A stretch of 31,207 nt of DNA, from positions 1 through 31,207 of the forward strand of contig JBFISM010000027.1 in NCBI GenBank assembly GCA_041608535.1. The letters run 5' to 3'. Below the pieces are notes generated by a model that saw only the letters and a program-made list of their open reading frames with translations, made no database searches and had not been told where the DNA came from. The stretch comes from JBFISM01 sp041608535 (GTDB lineage Bacteria > Actinomycetota > Acidimicrobiia > Spongiisociales > UBA5794). Position numbers and translations under genes: made by a program. Positions 1 through 7,904 of this stretch are shown piece by piece; the stretch's first letter is position 1, and every line of letters starts with the position of its first letter.

Positions 1-163
1 CGAAGCCGCCGGCCCACAGGCCGTTGCGACACGCGATGTCGACCGCAGTGAGTGCGGCGATCACCTCGCCGGGGTGGTGGGCCTCAACGATGTCCACGAG
101 GTCGACGAGTTCGAACGCCTGCTCGTTTCCGGGCGACAGATCGTCGAATCGCACCTGCGCCAT
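1..163 (-). CDS. pabB: Aminodeoxychorismate synthase component I (PabB-like), 5' fragment
   Basis: Only the first 54 codons are inside the window; the gene continues past base 1. The reading begins MAQVRFDDL and then VDIVEAHHPGEVIAALTAV and CRNGLWAGGF. This fits the N-terminal segment of chorismate-binding PabB proteins, where a 'GEV..AL..v..a...G.wa.GF' stretch precedes the catalytic domain. The family adds ammonia to chorismate to make 4-amino-4-deoxychorismate for folate synthesis. The catalytic chorismate-binding domain is not visible, so the assignment rests on a short match. The ATG at 163 is preceded by a strong GGAGGAG ribosome-binding site ending a few bases upstream, which fixes the start. 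It is divergent from the betaine carrier gene. TrpE-like or another isochorismate/chorismate enzyme is the main alternative. Confidence 0.6.
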   Translation of the reverse strand, partial: MAQVRFDDLSPGNEQAFELVDLVDIVEAHHPGEVIAALTAVDIACRNGLWAGGF

Positions 164-501
164 TGCTCCTCCGACCCTACCGATGACATCTGCAGGCTGT
201 CGGCCTTGCCTGCGACACGGCGAACCGATGGGGATATCGATGGCGTGCCACACTCTGGCCGGGCAGCCTCGGTCACACAAGCGTACCGTTCCTCGCGCTC
301 TGCGCCACGATTGGGAGCGTGTGCGAGCCTTCGCACCTGCCCGCGACCGAGACGGTTGGCGGAATCCGAGAAGCCTGCAGTCCCGGGCACCTCAATGTCG
401 ACTTTGCTAGGTTCGGAAACGCCGAGCAGGGACAGCCTCGTCGGTTCAGGCCAGGACGGCGGAGCATTCCTCCCAACTGAGCGACAGGAAGGCGGGCTGA
501 A
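164..501. other. Divergent intergenic region between pabB and the betaine carrier
   Basis: This 338-bp gap holds no ORF I believe in; the ORFs crossing it have no family resemblance. A possible minus-strand promoter for pabB is CCGACA (plus 198-203) with an 18-bp spacer to TAGGGT (plus 174-179). It would put the transcript start almost on the ribosome-binding site, so it is weak. A purine-rich AGGAAGG lies about 10 bp before the ATG at 502 and is the likely ribosome-binding site of the carrier. I see no convincing hairpin, tRNA or riboswitch. Confidence 0.4.
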
Positions 502-1221
502 ATGGCCGACGAGGACCTCACCGAGGTCACTGAGGCGTACGAGGACTGGGAAGCCGAGGAGCGGCGCCGGCGACGCGAAGCGATATACGACAGGCGCCCG
601 TTCGAGGGGCTCCAGGTCGACCCGGAGATCGATTTCTATCCGGAGGTCGCCGATCGCGAGCCCGGCGACACCAACATGGTCAAGTGGGGTTTCGACATCC
701 ACCCCCAGGTCACGTTCTGGTCGGCGGGGATCCTCGTGGTGTTCGTGGCATGGACCCTCATCTTTCAGGACACCGCCGGAGAGGTCTTCAACGAAGTGCT
801 CAGCTTCGTCGGCAACAGCTTCGGCTGGCTCTACATCCTGGCGGCAAACGTGTTCGTCGTCGTCGGTTTCTTCTTTGCCTTCAGTCGCTACGGCAAGATC
901 CGCATCGGAGGCCCGGAAGCGCAGCCGGAATTCACGACCGCCGCCTGGTATGCGATGTTGATCAGCGCGGGGATGGGCATCGGGTTGATGTTCTGGTCGG
1001 TGGCCGAACCCATCTTCCATCTGGCGGGACCCCCGCCATTGTTTGGCGTGGAACCCATGACGGGTGATGCCGGCGAAGCGGCGCTGGCCACCACGTTCTT
1101 CCACTGGGGATTGCACCCGTGGGGCATCTATGCGCTGGTGAGTCTCGCCCTGGCGTTCTTTGCGTACAACCGGGGTCTCCCGTTGACGTTCCGATCGGTG
1201 TTCTATCCCATCCTCGGCTAG
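502..1221 (+). CDS. BCCT-family betaine carrier, N-terminal part (ends at an in-frame TAG)
   Basis: Codons 1-239 encode a charged cytoplasmic N-terminus followed by the first membrane segments of a betaine/carnitine/choline transporter (BCCT, LeuT fold). The TM3 signature GMGIGLMFWSVAEP is at residues 157-170. In BetP of Corynebacterium the equivalent glycine-rich stretch lines the substrate and Na+ sites, and the last Gly (rather than Asp) is associated with sodium-driven betaine rather than choline uptake. The part ends at TAG (1219-1221) just after FYPILG. The same frame then continues without any shift as RIYGTWGNVIDVLTVLAT, exactly the sequence expected next in the family ('YPLLG[DE]RIYG'). 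So this is the front half of one 600-codon gene ending at 2301. The start is chosen because AGGAAGG precedes the ATG. As a stand-alone protein this half could not transport anything. Confidence 0.85.
   Translation: MADEDLTEVTEAYEDWEAEERRRRREAIYDRRPFEGLQVDPEIDFYPEVADREPGDTNMVKWGFDIHPQVTFWSAGILVVFVAWTLIFQDTAGEVFNEVLSFVGNSFGWLYILAANVFVVVGFFFAFSRYGKIRIGGPEAQPEFTTAAWYAMLISAGMGIGLMFWSVAEPIFHLAGPPPLFGVEPMTGDAGEAALATTFFHWGLHPWGIYALVSLALAFFAYNRGLPLTFRSVFYPILG
1219..1221 (+). other. In-frame amber codon interrupting the BCCT carrier
   Basis: TAG is codon 240 of the joined carrier. Reading is open for 239 codons before it and 360 after it in the same frame, with family-typical sequence on both sides. 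The family usually has Asp or Glu here, so a single G-to-T change from GAG would explain it. No other damage is seen in the gene. TAG is used as a normal terminator elsewhere in the window (the multicopper oxidase stop at 7905-7907), so general reassignment is unlikely. Confidence 0.9.
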
Positions 1222-1245
1222 CGCATCTACGGGACGTGGGGGAAC

Positions 1246-2301
1246 GTGATCGATGTCCTCACCGTGCTGGCGACGTTGTTCGGCCTTGCCACTTCACTCG
1301 GTCTCGGGGTGGGGCAAGCCGCAGCTGGGCTCAACTTCTTGTTCGGGACTCCTACCGGTACCGGTTTTCAGGTGCTGCTGATCGCCATCATCACCGGCTT
1401 GGCCACCATGTCGGTGGTTGCCGGTCTGGATGCCGGAGTCAAGAGGCTGAGCCAGATCAACATCAACCTGGCCGTGATCTTCATGCTCTTCATCATCGTC
1501 GTTGGGCCCACCTTGTTCATCTTCTCCGTGTTCACGCAGGGCCTCGGAGAGTATTTGTCGGTCCTGCCCCAGCTGTCGTTCTGGAACGAGGCATTCAGCG
1601 ATACGACGTGGCAGCAGGGCTGGACCATCTTCTATTGGGGATGGTGGATCTCGTGGTCGCCATTCGTTGGGATGTTCATCGCACGCATTTCGAAGGGTCG
1701 TTCTGTTCGCGAGTTGATCCTTGGAGTGATGGCCTTTCCCACGCTCCTGTCGGCGCTGTGGATGTCGGTGTTCGGCGGCACGGCGATCAACTTGCAGCTC
1801 GAAGGTGTTCGTGACGTCGCCACCGCCGTCAACGACAACGTGGCGACGGCGTTGTTCGACATGCTCCAGGCGTTCCCGCTCACGCAGCTCACCTCGCTGC
1901 TCGGGATAATCCTCGTCGTGTCGTTCTTCGTGACTTCCTCCGACTCGGGATCGCTGGTTGTCGACCACCTCACCTCGGGTGGCAAGCTCGACTCGCCCAA
2001 GCCGCAGCGCGTGTTCTGGGCGATCATGGAGGGCCTCATCGCCGCGGTGCTGCTCATCGGGGGCGGTCTCACTGCGTTGCAGACCGCCGCCATCACGACT
2101 GGTCTCCCGTTTGCGGTAGTGCTGCTGGTCATGTGTGGCAGCCTGTACGTGGCGTTCCACGAGGAGCTGGACTTGCTGGAGAGCCACTACGACGCAGCCC
2201 TCTTCCGGTCGCGTCACGGTGCACTGCTCGCACACCACGGGCTGGGCGACGACGGCCACCCCCTCGAACCGGCCGACACCGCCAATCCGAGCGAGGAATG
2301 A
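1246..2301 (+). CDS. BCCT-family betaine carrier, C-terminal part
   Basis: This is the remainder of the carrier, in frame with 502-1221. A GTG at 1246 could in principle restart translation, but the family sequence already runs from 1222 (RIYGTW), so 1246 is only a nominal start. It carries LFGLATSLGLGVGQ and the BCCT hallmark FYWGWWISWSPFVGMFIAR at about residues 379-397 of the joined protein. In BetP the TM8 tryptophans of this WWxSW motif form part of the aromatic cage around the betaine ammonium group. The C-terminal tail is short, acidic and soluble. The stop at 2299-2301 is 3 bp before the ATG of the ProX-like lipoprotein, suggesting translational coupling. Whether a functional carrier is made depends on the TAG at 1219: sequencing error, pseudogene and readthrough remain open. 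Confidence 0.85.
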   Translation: MIDVLTVLATLFGLATSLGLGVGQAAAGLNFLFGTPTGTGFQVLLIAIITGLATMSVVAGLDAGVKRLSQININLAVIFMLFIIVVGPTLFIFSVFTQGLGEYLSVLPQLSFWNEAFSDTTWQQGWTIFYWGWWISWSPFVGMFIARISKGRSVRELILGVMAFPTLLSALWMSVFGGTAINLQLEGVRDVATAVNDNVATALFDMLQAFPLTQLTSLLGIILVVSFFVTSSDSGSLVVDHLTSGGKLDSPKPQRVFWAIMEGLIAAVLLIGGGLTALQTAAITTGLPFAVVLLVMCGSLYVAFHEELDLLESHYDAALFRSRHGALLAHHGLGDDGHPLEPADTANPSEE

Positions 2302-2304
2302 GAC

Positions 2305-3381
2305 ATGCGGACCACGACACGCAACAGACTTGGATTCGTGCTGGTGCTCGCACTGGTCACGAGCGCATGCGGAAGCCTGGCGGAGGAAGCCGACGGTGAC
2401 GGTGGACCGGCGGCGGGGGTCGAGGTGACGGGTGGCGAAGTCGTCATGGCTCGCGCCACGTGGGACACCGGCTGGTTCCAGGCAGCGATCTATGCGCAAC
2501 TGCTCGACGAGCTGGGTTATGAAGTCAGCGATCCTGCCGCGCTCACCAGAGACGCCAATACCTTCTACCCCGCGCTCGCCCAAGAGGAGGTCGATCTGTG
2601 GGTCAACGGCTGGTTCCCACTGCACGACATCTATCTGGAGCGGGAGTTGTTCAGCGGGCAGCTGATCTCGGAGCCGATCGAACCCATCGGCTTCCAAGTC
2701 GAAGCGGGCGCCATCCAGGGCTACTTGATCGACAAGGCGACGGCCGATGAGTTGAGCATCACCTCGATGAACGATCTCGTCGATCCTGCGATAGCCGCCG
2801 TGTTCGACACCGACGGAGACGGCCTCGCCGATCTCTATGGATGCAACGACGGATGGGGCTGCAACGTGGTGATCGAGGAGCATCTCGACGAACTGGAATG
2901 GGGCCGCACTGTCGAGCAGGTGGTCGGGCAATACAACGATCTGATCAACGACGTCGTCCGCCCCCGGGTCGGAGCGGGGGAACCCGTCCTGTTCTACACC
3001 TGGACGCCGAACTGGACCATCGACGTCCTCGTACCCGGGACCGATGTGGTGTGGCTGGAATCGCCGGCACTACCGGATGAGGAAGAAGACACCTCGGTGG
3101 CCGGCCTGGCCGGCTGTGCCGCAGGCGATCCTTGCGAGCTCGGCTGGCCGGTCAACGACATCCGCGCCGTGGCGAACACCGAGTTCCTCGACGAGAACCC
3201 ACCCATCCGGCGCTTGCTCGAAGTCGTGGAGATCCCACTTCAGGACATCGCCGACCAGAACGCCAAGATGGCGATGGAGGAGGAGTACACCGATGAGATG
3301 GTCCGGGCCGACGCCGCGGCGTGGATCGAGGAAAATCGCGACCTCGTCGACTCCTGGCTCGCAACCGCACGGGGCTCGTGA
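2305..3381 (+). CDS. proX: ProX-like glycine betaine-binding lipoprotein
   Basis: A 358-residue extracellular solute-binding protein. The N-terminus is a lipoprotein signal with lipobox VTSAC (Cys22), so it should be membrane-anchored. The mature part follows E. coli ProX closely: WVNGWFPLHD, GYLIDK, FDTDGDGLADLYGCNDGWGC, FYTWTPNW and DVVWLES. The three Trp that form the betaine cage in E. coli ProX (W65, W140, W188) correspond to W103, W184 and W233, so a quaternary-ammonium ligand such as glycine betaine or proline betaine is expected. It lies 3 bp after a BCCT carrier with its GAGG ribosome-binding site inside the carrier's end. No ABC ATPase or permease (ProV/ProW) is nearby, so its partner is unknown. 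It is paralogous to the N-terminal domain of the convergent channel protein at 3458-5569. Confidence 0.92.
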   Translation: MRTTTRNRLGFVLVLALVTSACGSLAEEADGDGGPAAGVEVTGGEVVMARATWDTGWFQAAIYAQLLDELGYEVSDPAALTRDANTFYPALAQEEVDLWVNGWFPLHDIYLERELFSGQLISEPIEPIGFQVEAGAIQGYLIDKATADELSITSMNDLVDPAIAAVFDTDGDGLADLYGCNDGWGCNVVIEEHLDELEWGRTVEQVVGQYNDLINDVVRPRVGAGEPVLFYTWTPNWTIDVLVPGTDVVWLESPALPDEEEDTSVAGLAGCAAGDPCELGWPVNDIRAVANTEFLDENPPIRRLLEVVEIPLQDIADQNAKMAMEEEYTDEMVRADAAAWIEENRDLVDSWLATARGS

Positions 3382-3402
3382 CCACCTGGGTTCGTGACGG
3401 CA

Positions 3403-3425
3403 CGGGCCCGTACCCCACGGGCCTG
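3403..3425. terminator. Hairpin between convergent genes
   Basis: CGGGCCCGT and ACGGGCCTG pair (9 bp, one G-U on the plus strand) around the loop ACCCC. It lies in the 76-bp gap between the stops of the ProX lipoprotein and the channel protein. No T-tract follows on either strand, as is common for GC-rich actinobacterial terminators. It could serve both genes. Confidence 0.5.
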
Positions 3426-3457
3426 GTGAACGGAGCGCATGCAGCCCAGCCTCCGAG

Positions 3458-5569
3458 TCAGTCGAGCGTGGACCCGAACCATTTGTCGTGGAGGCGTTCG
3501 TAGACGCCGCTCTCGATCAGGTCGAGCAGCGCGAGATTCAGCTCCTCCCGGAGCGAGTTCTGCTCCTCGGAGAGGACGACGCCGTATTGGACGCTCTCGA
3601 AATCAGACCCAACCGTGACGACGGTCCCCTCGTCCTCTCTGGTGGCGTGGAAGCGAAGTACCGGAGCGTCGAAAACGACCGCGTCCGCCCGGCCTTCGTT
3701 CAGGAGTGCGTAGGCGCTCTCGACGTCGTCGACGAGGATGGGCCCGATCCCGTGGGCCGAGAGGTATGCCTGGCCCGCCGAGTCGGCAACGGTCACCACC
3801 CGGTGCCCAGGGAGGTCCGCAGGTCCAGAGATCGTGCCCTCGATCTCCTGGACGGCAAGGGCGGATGCGATCGCCGCAGTGAACGTGGCGAACACGAGCG
3901 TGCCCGCGGCGATCCACACAAGTGCGAGAAGACGCCCGGGATTGCCGCGCGCAACCTTGTCTCCATAACCGACGGTGCTCGCCGTCACGACCGACCAGTA
4001 GAAGGAGTCCCAGATCCCGCGGCCGTATTGCTCTGCGAAATCGGGATTGTTGCGGCGCTCCGAGAGCCAAATCAGATGCGCCGCGACGAGCAGCGCAAGT
4101 GCGAAGACCAGCAACATCCATGGGAGATCAGAGGCGAGAATGGTCCTCCAGAAGCTCCGTATCTGACCCAGGATTCCCTGGCTGTCCTCGATGGGGACGA
4201 GGATCGTCAAGCCCGTGTTGAGGATCGGCAACGTGAAATCGACCATCTCCTCCCGGCTCTCCGTGATGACCACGCCGCCGATGGCGGCTTCGGCCGCGCC
4301 CCGGGCCACGTCGTCGAGCTGCTTGGCAACCGTGTCGACGGCATACACCTCGACGGGACGCCCGAGGCTGGCGCCGAGCAACTCTGCGAGCTCGACCTCG
4401 AAGCCTCCATACGTCCGGTTCTCGTAGATGACGAATGGCGGCAGTGGCCGGGCCGCAATCCGCAGCACTTCGCCGCTGTCCCCGCCGGTAGCCGCCCCGC
4501 TGCCCACGAGCGGCACGGCGTCGGGATCGGCGGCAGCGAGCCAGTCGTTGACGATGCCTTGGTTGGCTGCGATCCATTCTTCGGCGTGACGGCGGATGTC
4601 GGCCGGGTCGCCCTCACCTTCGACCATGCGGGCGTTCTGTTCCAAGATGTCGTCGAGTGGGATCTCCACGAGCTCGAGCAGGGTCCTCAGCGCCGGGTTG
4701 GACGACAGGAAATTGCGATTGGCCACGGTGCGTATGTCGTTGGGGGGCCATCCGGTCTGGCACGGATCGTTGGCACACCCTTGGAGGCCGGCGACCGTGG
4801 TGAGCAGTTCCCCGGAGTAGCCGGGAGGGAGGGAGGGGAATGGCGTCTCGAGCCATACCACGTCGTCACCCGGAACCAGCTCGCCGACCGTCCAGTTTGG
4901 CGTGAACGTATAAAAGAGGATCGGCTCACCGGCATCGAGACGGTCGATCGTCTCGTGCATCAGCGGTGAGTAGTCGCCCTGGACGTGTTCGACCGTGGTG
5001 GACAGCTCGTAGACATCGAGATGGTGTTCGATGGTCTGAGCACACGTCCAATCGACGTTGCACCCTATGAGGTCGGCCCGACCGTCGCCGTCAACGTCGA
5101 AGCGCGCCGCGAGCTCCGCATCTGAGAAGTCGCCGAGATTGCTGATACCGAATTCCTCGGCGCTCTGCCGGTCCACGAAGTACCCCTGCAAGGCGCCGGC
5201 GTCGACTTGGGTTCCGACCAACTCGACGGAATCCTCGCCATCGATGAGCGGATCGTGGAGGGGGAACCAGCCGTTCACCCACAAGTCGACTTCGCCGGCA
5301 GCGACCGCCTCGTAGAAGCGCTCGTTCTCCATCGTCACGGGCCCATCCACCCGGTACCCGAGGCGATTGATGATCCCTCGGTAGATCTCGGCCTGGAACC
5401 ACCCTGTGTCCCAGGTGGCCCGGGCCATGCGGACAGTGGGCGGCGGCTCAGGATCCTCCTGGGCGGAGGCGGGGACCTGGCCGGCGGAGCCAACCGCCAA
5501 GAGGGCCACCAGCACGGCAACCAGGCAGCAGGCCGAGGTACCTCTCTCCCGCTCGTTGGCCCGTGTCAT
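3458..5569 (-). CDS. ProX-type betaine-binding domain fused to a GluR0-like ligand-gated K+ channel
   Basis: 703 residues. Signal peptide about 1-36. Residues 45-345 are a full ProX/OpuAC domain (WVNGWFPLHD at 98-106, GCNVDWTC at 169-176, FYTFTPNW at 219-226); two cage Trp are kept (W101, W174) and the third is Phe222. A Gly/Ala-rich linker (346-367) leads to an amino-acid-binding lobe S1 with ITESREEMVDFTLP, whose Arg439 matches the carboxylate-binding Arg of glutamate receptors and SBP_bac_3 proteins. Then come M1 (about 482-502), a pore helix and K+ selectivity filter TVGYGD (532-537), M2 (about 546-572) and lobe S2 (580-700) with VVFDAPVL (Asp634, the usual amino-group-binding Asp). The S1-M1-P-M2-S2 order is that of prokaryotic GluR0. 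The gene starts 9 bp after the ftsK stop, so it is probably read from the ftsK transcript. GGAAG directly abuts the ATG and is poorly spaced. K+ selectivity and ligands are inferred. Confidence 0.92.
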   Translation of the reverse strand: MTRANERERGTSACCLVAVLVALLAVGSAGQVPASAQEDPEPPPTVRMARATWDTGWFQAEIYRGIINRLGYRVDGPVTMENERFYEAVAAGEVDLWVNGWFPLHDPLIDGEDSVELVGTQVDAGALQGYFVDRQSAEEFGISNLGDFSDAELAARFDVDGDGRADLIGCNVDWTCAQTIEHHLDVYELSTTVEHVQGDYSPLMHETIDRLDAGEPILFYTFTPNWTVGELVPGDDVVWLETPFPSLPPGYSGELLTTVAGLQGCANDPCQTGWPPNDIRTVANRNFLSSNPALRTLLELVEIPLDDILEQNARMVEGEGDPADIRRHAEEWIAANQGIVNDWLAAADPDAVPLVGSGAATGGDSGEVLRIAARPLPPFVIYENRTYGGFEVELAELLGASLGRPVEVYAVDTVAKQLDDVARGAAEAAIGGVVITESREEMVDFTLPILNTGLTILVPIEDSQGILGQIRSFWRTILASDLPWMLLVFALALLVAAHLIWLSERRNNPDFAEQYGRGIWDSFYWSVVTASTVGYGDKVARGNPGRLLALVWIAAGTLVFATFTAAIASALAVQEIEGTISGPADLPGHRVVTVADSAGQAYLSAHGIGPILVDDVESAYALLNEGRADAVVFDAPVLRFHATREDEGTVVTVGSDFESVQYGVVLSEEQNSLREELNLALLDLIESGVYERLHDKWFGSTLD

Positions 5570-5578
5570 CTTCCGAGC

Positions 5579-7837
5579 TTAAGAGCTCCCCGCCAGCACC
5601 GACTCCAGCTCATCGGCAGTCACCAGCACCGCGCGCGCCTTCGAGCCTTCGGAGGGACCCACGATGCCCTTGTTCTCCAAGATGTCCATCACCCGCCCGG
5701 CTCGGGCGAACCCGATGCGGAGCTTGCGTTGCAGCATGGACGTGGAGCCCAGCTGGCTGCGCACCACGAGCTCGATCGCCTGCGTGATGATCTCCGGATC
5801 TTCCCCCTCGAACTCATCGGCATCCACTTCGGCTTTCTTGGCGGTCTCGAAGACCTCCTTGTCGCGGTATCGCGCCTTCTTCTGCTCCTTCACCCACGCC
5901 ACGACATCGCGCACTTCGCCTTCGGACACGAAGGCGCCCTGGATCCGTTCCGGCTTGGGGTCACGAGCGGTGACGACCAGCATGTCGCCGAGACCGACCA
6001 GCTTTTCGGCGCCGGCGCTGTCGAGGATTACCCGGGAATCGGTCTGCGAGGCCACGGAGAAGGCAAGACGCGAGGGAACGTTGGCCTTGATCACGCCGGT
6101 GATGACGTTGACCGATGGCCGCTGGGTGGCGAGCACCAGATGGATGCCGACCGCCCGTGCCATCTGGGCGATGCGGACGACGGACTCTTCCACGGTACGT
6201 CCGGCAACGATCATGAGATCGTTCAACTCGTCGACGATGATGACGATGTGAGGGAAACGGTCGAAACCGTTTTCGTCGAGCGCCCCGGCGTCATAGGCCT
6301 CTCGATAGCTGATGATGTCGCGCACCCCGGCGTCGGCGAGCAACTCGTACCGGCGATCCATCTCCTGCACGGCCCACTGCAGCGCATCGGACGCCTTCTT
6401 CGGATTGGTGATCACTCGGGTGAGCAGGTGCGGCACCCCGTTGTACTGGCCCAGCTCGACTCGCTTCGGATCCACCAGGATCAGACGCACCTCGTCTGGA
6501 GTGGCCCGCATGAGCAGCGAAGTCACCAGCGTGTTGATGCACGAGGACTTGCCCGCACCGGTTGCCCCCGCGATGAGCACGTGGGGTAGCTCGTCGAGCT
6601 TGAGCATACGTGCCGAACCGCTGATGTCCTTGCCCAGCCCCACCCGCATCGGATCGTCGTCCAGAGTCGCCTCGGGTGTGTTGAGCACGTCGCCCAGCGT
6701 CACCAGATCGCGATGCCGGTTCGGCACTTCGATGCCGATGGCGCTCTTACCAGGGATCGGGGCCAGGATCCGCACGTCGTGCGCCGCCATCGCATAGGCG
6801 ATGTCGTTGGCGAGCCCCGTGACCCGCGACACTTTGACGCCGGGAGCCAGCTCGATCTCGTAGCGCGTAACCGTCGGGCCGGGCACGATCCGGGTGAGAC
6901 GAGCATCGACACCGTGCTGGTGCAGCGCCTCCTCCAGCTCGGCGCCGGCCTGCTCGAGCAAGCGGCGGTTCTGGCCCGACGAATCGGCCAGATTCAGCAA
7001 CTCGAGCGGAGGCAGGATGTAGGACCCGTCGCCGGGAGTGACCGCCTTTGGCGGCGGTGGCTGCCGGGGCTTCGCCTTTTTCGGAGCGTTCTTGGCGTCT
7101 TGCTTCGGGGCCGGACGTGTCTTCTCGCCACCATTCTCCACGACGGGTGGCGGAGCCTCCACGATCGCCGTGCGGTTGACCATCGGCAAGGGTTCGGGCC
7201 GGCGCATGATGCTGCGCAGCCAGCGATATGTGTCCGCAATGGTGTGACCCACGTCGCGCACCGTTGCTCTGGTCACGATGAGCACCCCGATGCTGATGGT
7301 GGCGAACAGGACGAGGAAAGCGCCCCAGAAACCGATGAGCCGGCGTAGGGGGAAGGCCGTCAGGGCCCCGACCGCTCCGCCATGCGACTTCACCTGCTCG
7401 ATCGACGCCGACAGCGAAATTGCTCCCGTGAGCAGGTGGAACAGTGCAAGCGACCCCACAAACAGCGTGACGAGCCCCACCGTCAGCCGGGCGTAGTCGG
7501 TGCGAGGCATGGTGCCCACCATGGCGACGCCGACGGTCGCCACGATCACCGGGGCGAACCACGCCCACAGTCCGAAGAGAAACGTCAGGGTGTCGGCGGC
7601 CACGGTGCCGACCGGCCCGGCGAGCTCGAGCTGGGCGAGCACCATCAACACTGCGGCGACGATGACGACGACGCCCCACACGTCGTCGGTCTGGCGACCG
7701 AGACGCTCCCGCAGCCGCTCCTTCATCCCCCGCAGCGCTTGGAGAACACCGGTCTGCTGCTTCTTCGTTCTTCGAGCTGGCTGTTTCCTGGCCTGCTTCC
7801 GCCCGTTAGCCCCACGACTCTTCGTTCGTGTTGCCAT
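5579..7837 (-). CDS. ftsK: DNA translocase FtsK/SpoIIIE
   Basis: 752 residues. It is a septum-located ATPase that pumps chromosome DNA through the closing division site. After a basic N-terminus there are about four membrane segments between residues 52 and 190, then a Pro/Lys-rich linker (about 212-270). The motor follows, with Walker A GATGAGKSS (424-432) and Walker B IVIIVDELND (531-540). The C-terminal winged-helix gamma domain (SMLQRKLRIGFARAGRVMD, about residues 690-750) normally reads the KOPS DNA sequence. The length is typical for actinobacteria. No Shine-Dalgarno site is seen, but TAGGGT ends 10 bp before the ATG and may be the -10 of a near-leaderless promoter. The channel gene follows after 9 bp. 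In many actinobacteria ftsK lies directly after rnj; here three genes separate them. Confidence 0.97.
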   Translation of the reverse strand: MATRTKSRGANGRKQARKQPARRTKKQQTGVLQALRGMKERLRERLGRQTDDVWGVVVIVAAVLMVLAQLELAGPVGTVAADTLTFLFGLWAWFAPVIVATVGVAMVGTMPRTDYARLTVGLVTLFVGSLALFHLLTGAISLSASIEQVKSHGGAVGALTAFPLRRLIGFWGAFLVLFATISIGVLIVTRATVRDVGHTIADTYRWLRSIMRRPEPLPMVNRTAIVEAPPPVVENGGEKTRPAPKQDAKNAPKKAKPRQPPPPKAVTPGDGSYILPPLELLNLADSSGQNRRLLEQAGAELEEALHQHGVDARLTRIVPGPTVTRYEIELAPGVKVSRVTGLANDIAYAMAAHDVRILAPIPGKSAIGIEVPNRHRDLVTLGDVLNTPEATLDDDPMRVGLGKDISGSARMLKLDELPHVLIAGATGAGKSSCINTLVTSLLMRATPDEVRLILVDPKRVELGQYNGVPHLLTRVITNPKKASDALQWAVQEMDRRYELLADAGVRDIISYREAYDAGALDENGFDRFPHIVIIVDELNDLMIVAGRTVEESVVRIAQMARAVGIHLVLATQRPSVNVITGVIKANVPSRLAFSVASQTDSRVILDSAGAEKLVGLGDMLVVTARDPKPERIQGAFVSEGEVRDVVAWVKEQKKARYRDKEVFETAKKAEVDADEFEGEDPEIITQAIELVVRSQLGSTSMLQRKLRIGFARAGRVMDILENKGIVGPSEGSKARAVLVTADELESVLAGSS

Positions 7838-7847
7838 TTGGAGGCAA

Positions 7848-7893
7848 ACCCTACCGGAGTGCGCGCGCGGCGCAAACGACTCTCCGGTAGGGT
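7848..7893. terminator. 12-bp inverted repeat between multicopper oxidase and ftsK
   Basis: ACCCTACCGGAG (7848-7859) is a perfect inverted copy of CTCCGGTAGGGT (7882-7893), with a 22-nt GC-rich loop. It lies 11 bp beyond the multicopper-oxidase stop, so it can act as its terminator. The arm nearest ftsK reads TAGGGT on the minus strand and, with TTGCGC 16 bp upstream (plus 7870-7875), also looks like a -35/-10 pair for ftsK. Terminator and promoter readings are both inferences. Confidence 0.5.
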
Positions 7894-7904
7894 CGTCGCC
7901 GGTG

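Noticed and set aside
1219..1221. TAG in the carrier as pyrrolysine or general amber reassignment
   Set aside because: TAG ends the multicopper oxidase gene normally, no pyl genes are visible and the position is not catalytic. Error or nonsense mutation is simpler.
1294..2931. 545-residue minus-strand ORF across the carrier and ProX genes
   Set aside because: It is a mirror of plus-strand coding in GC-rich DNA: low-complexity His/Arg/Glu-rich translation and no family resemblance, while the plus strand is clearly BCCT and ProX.
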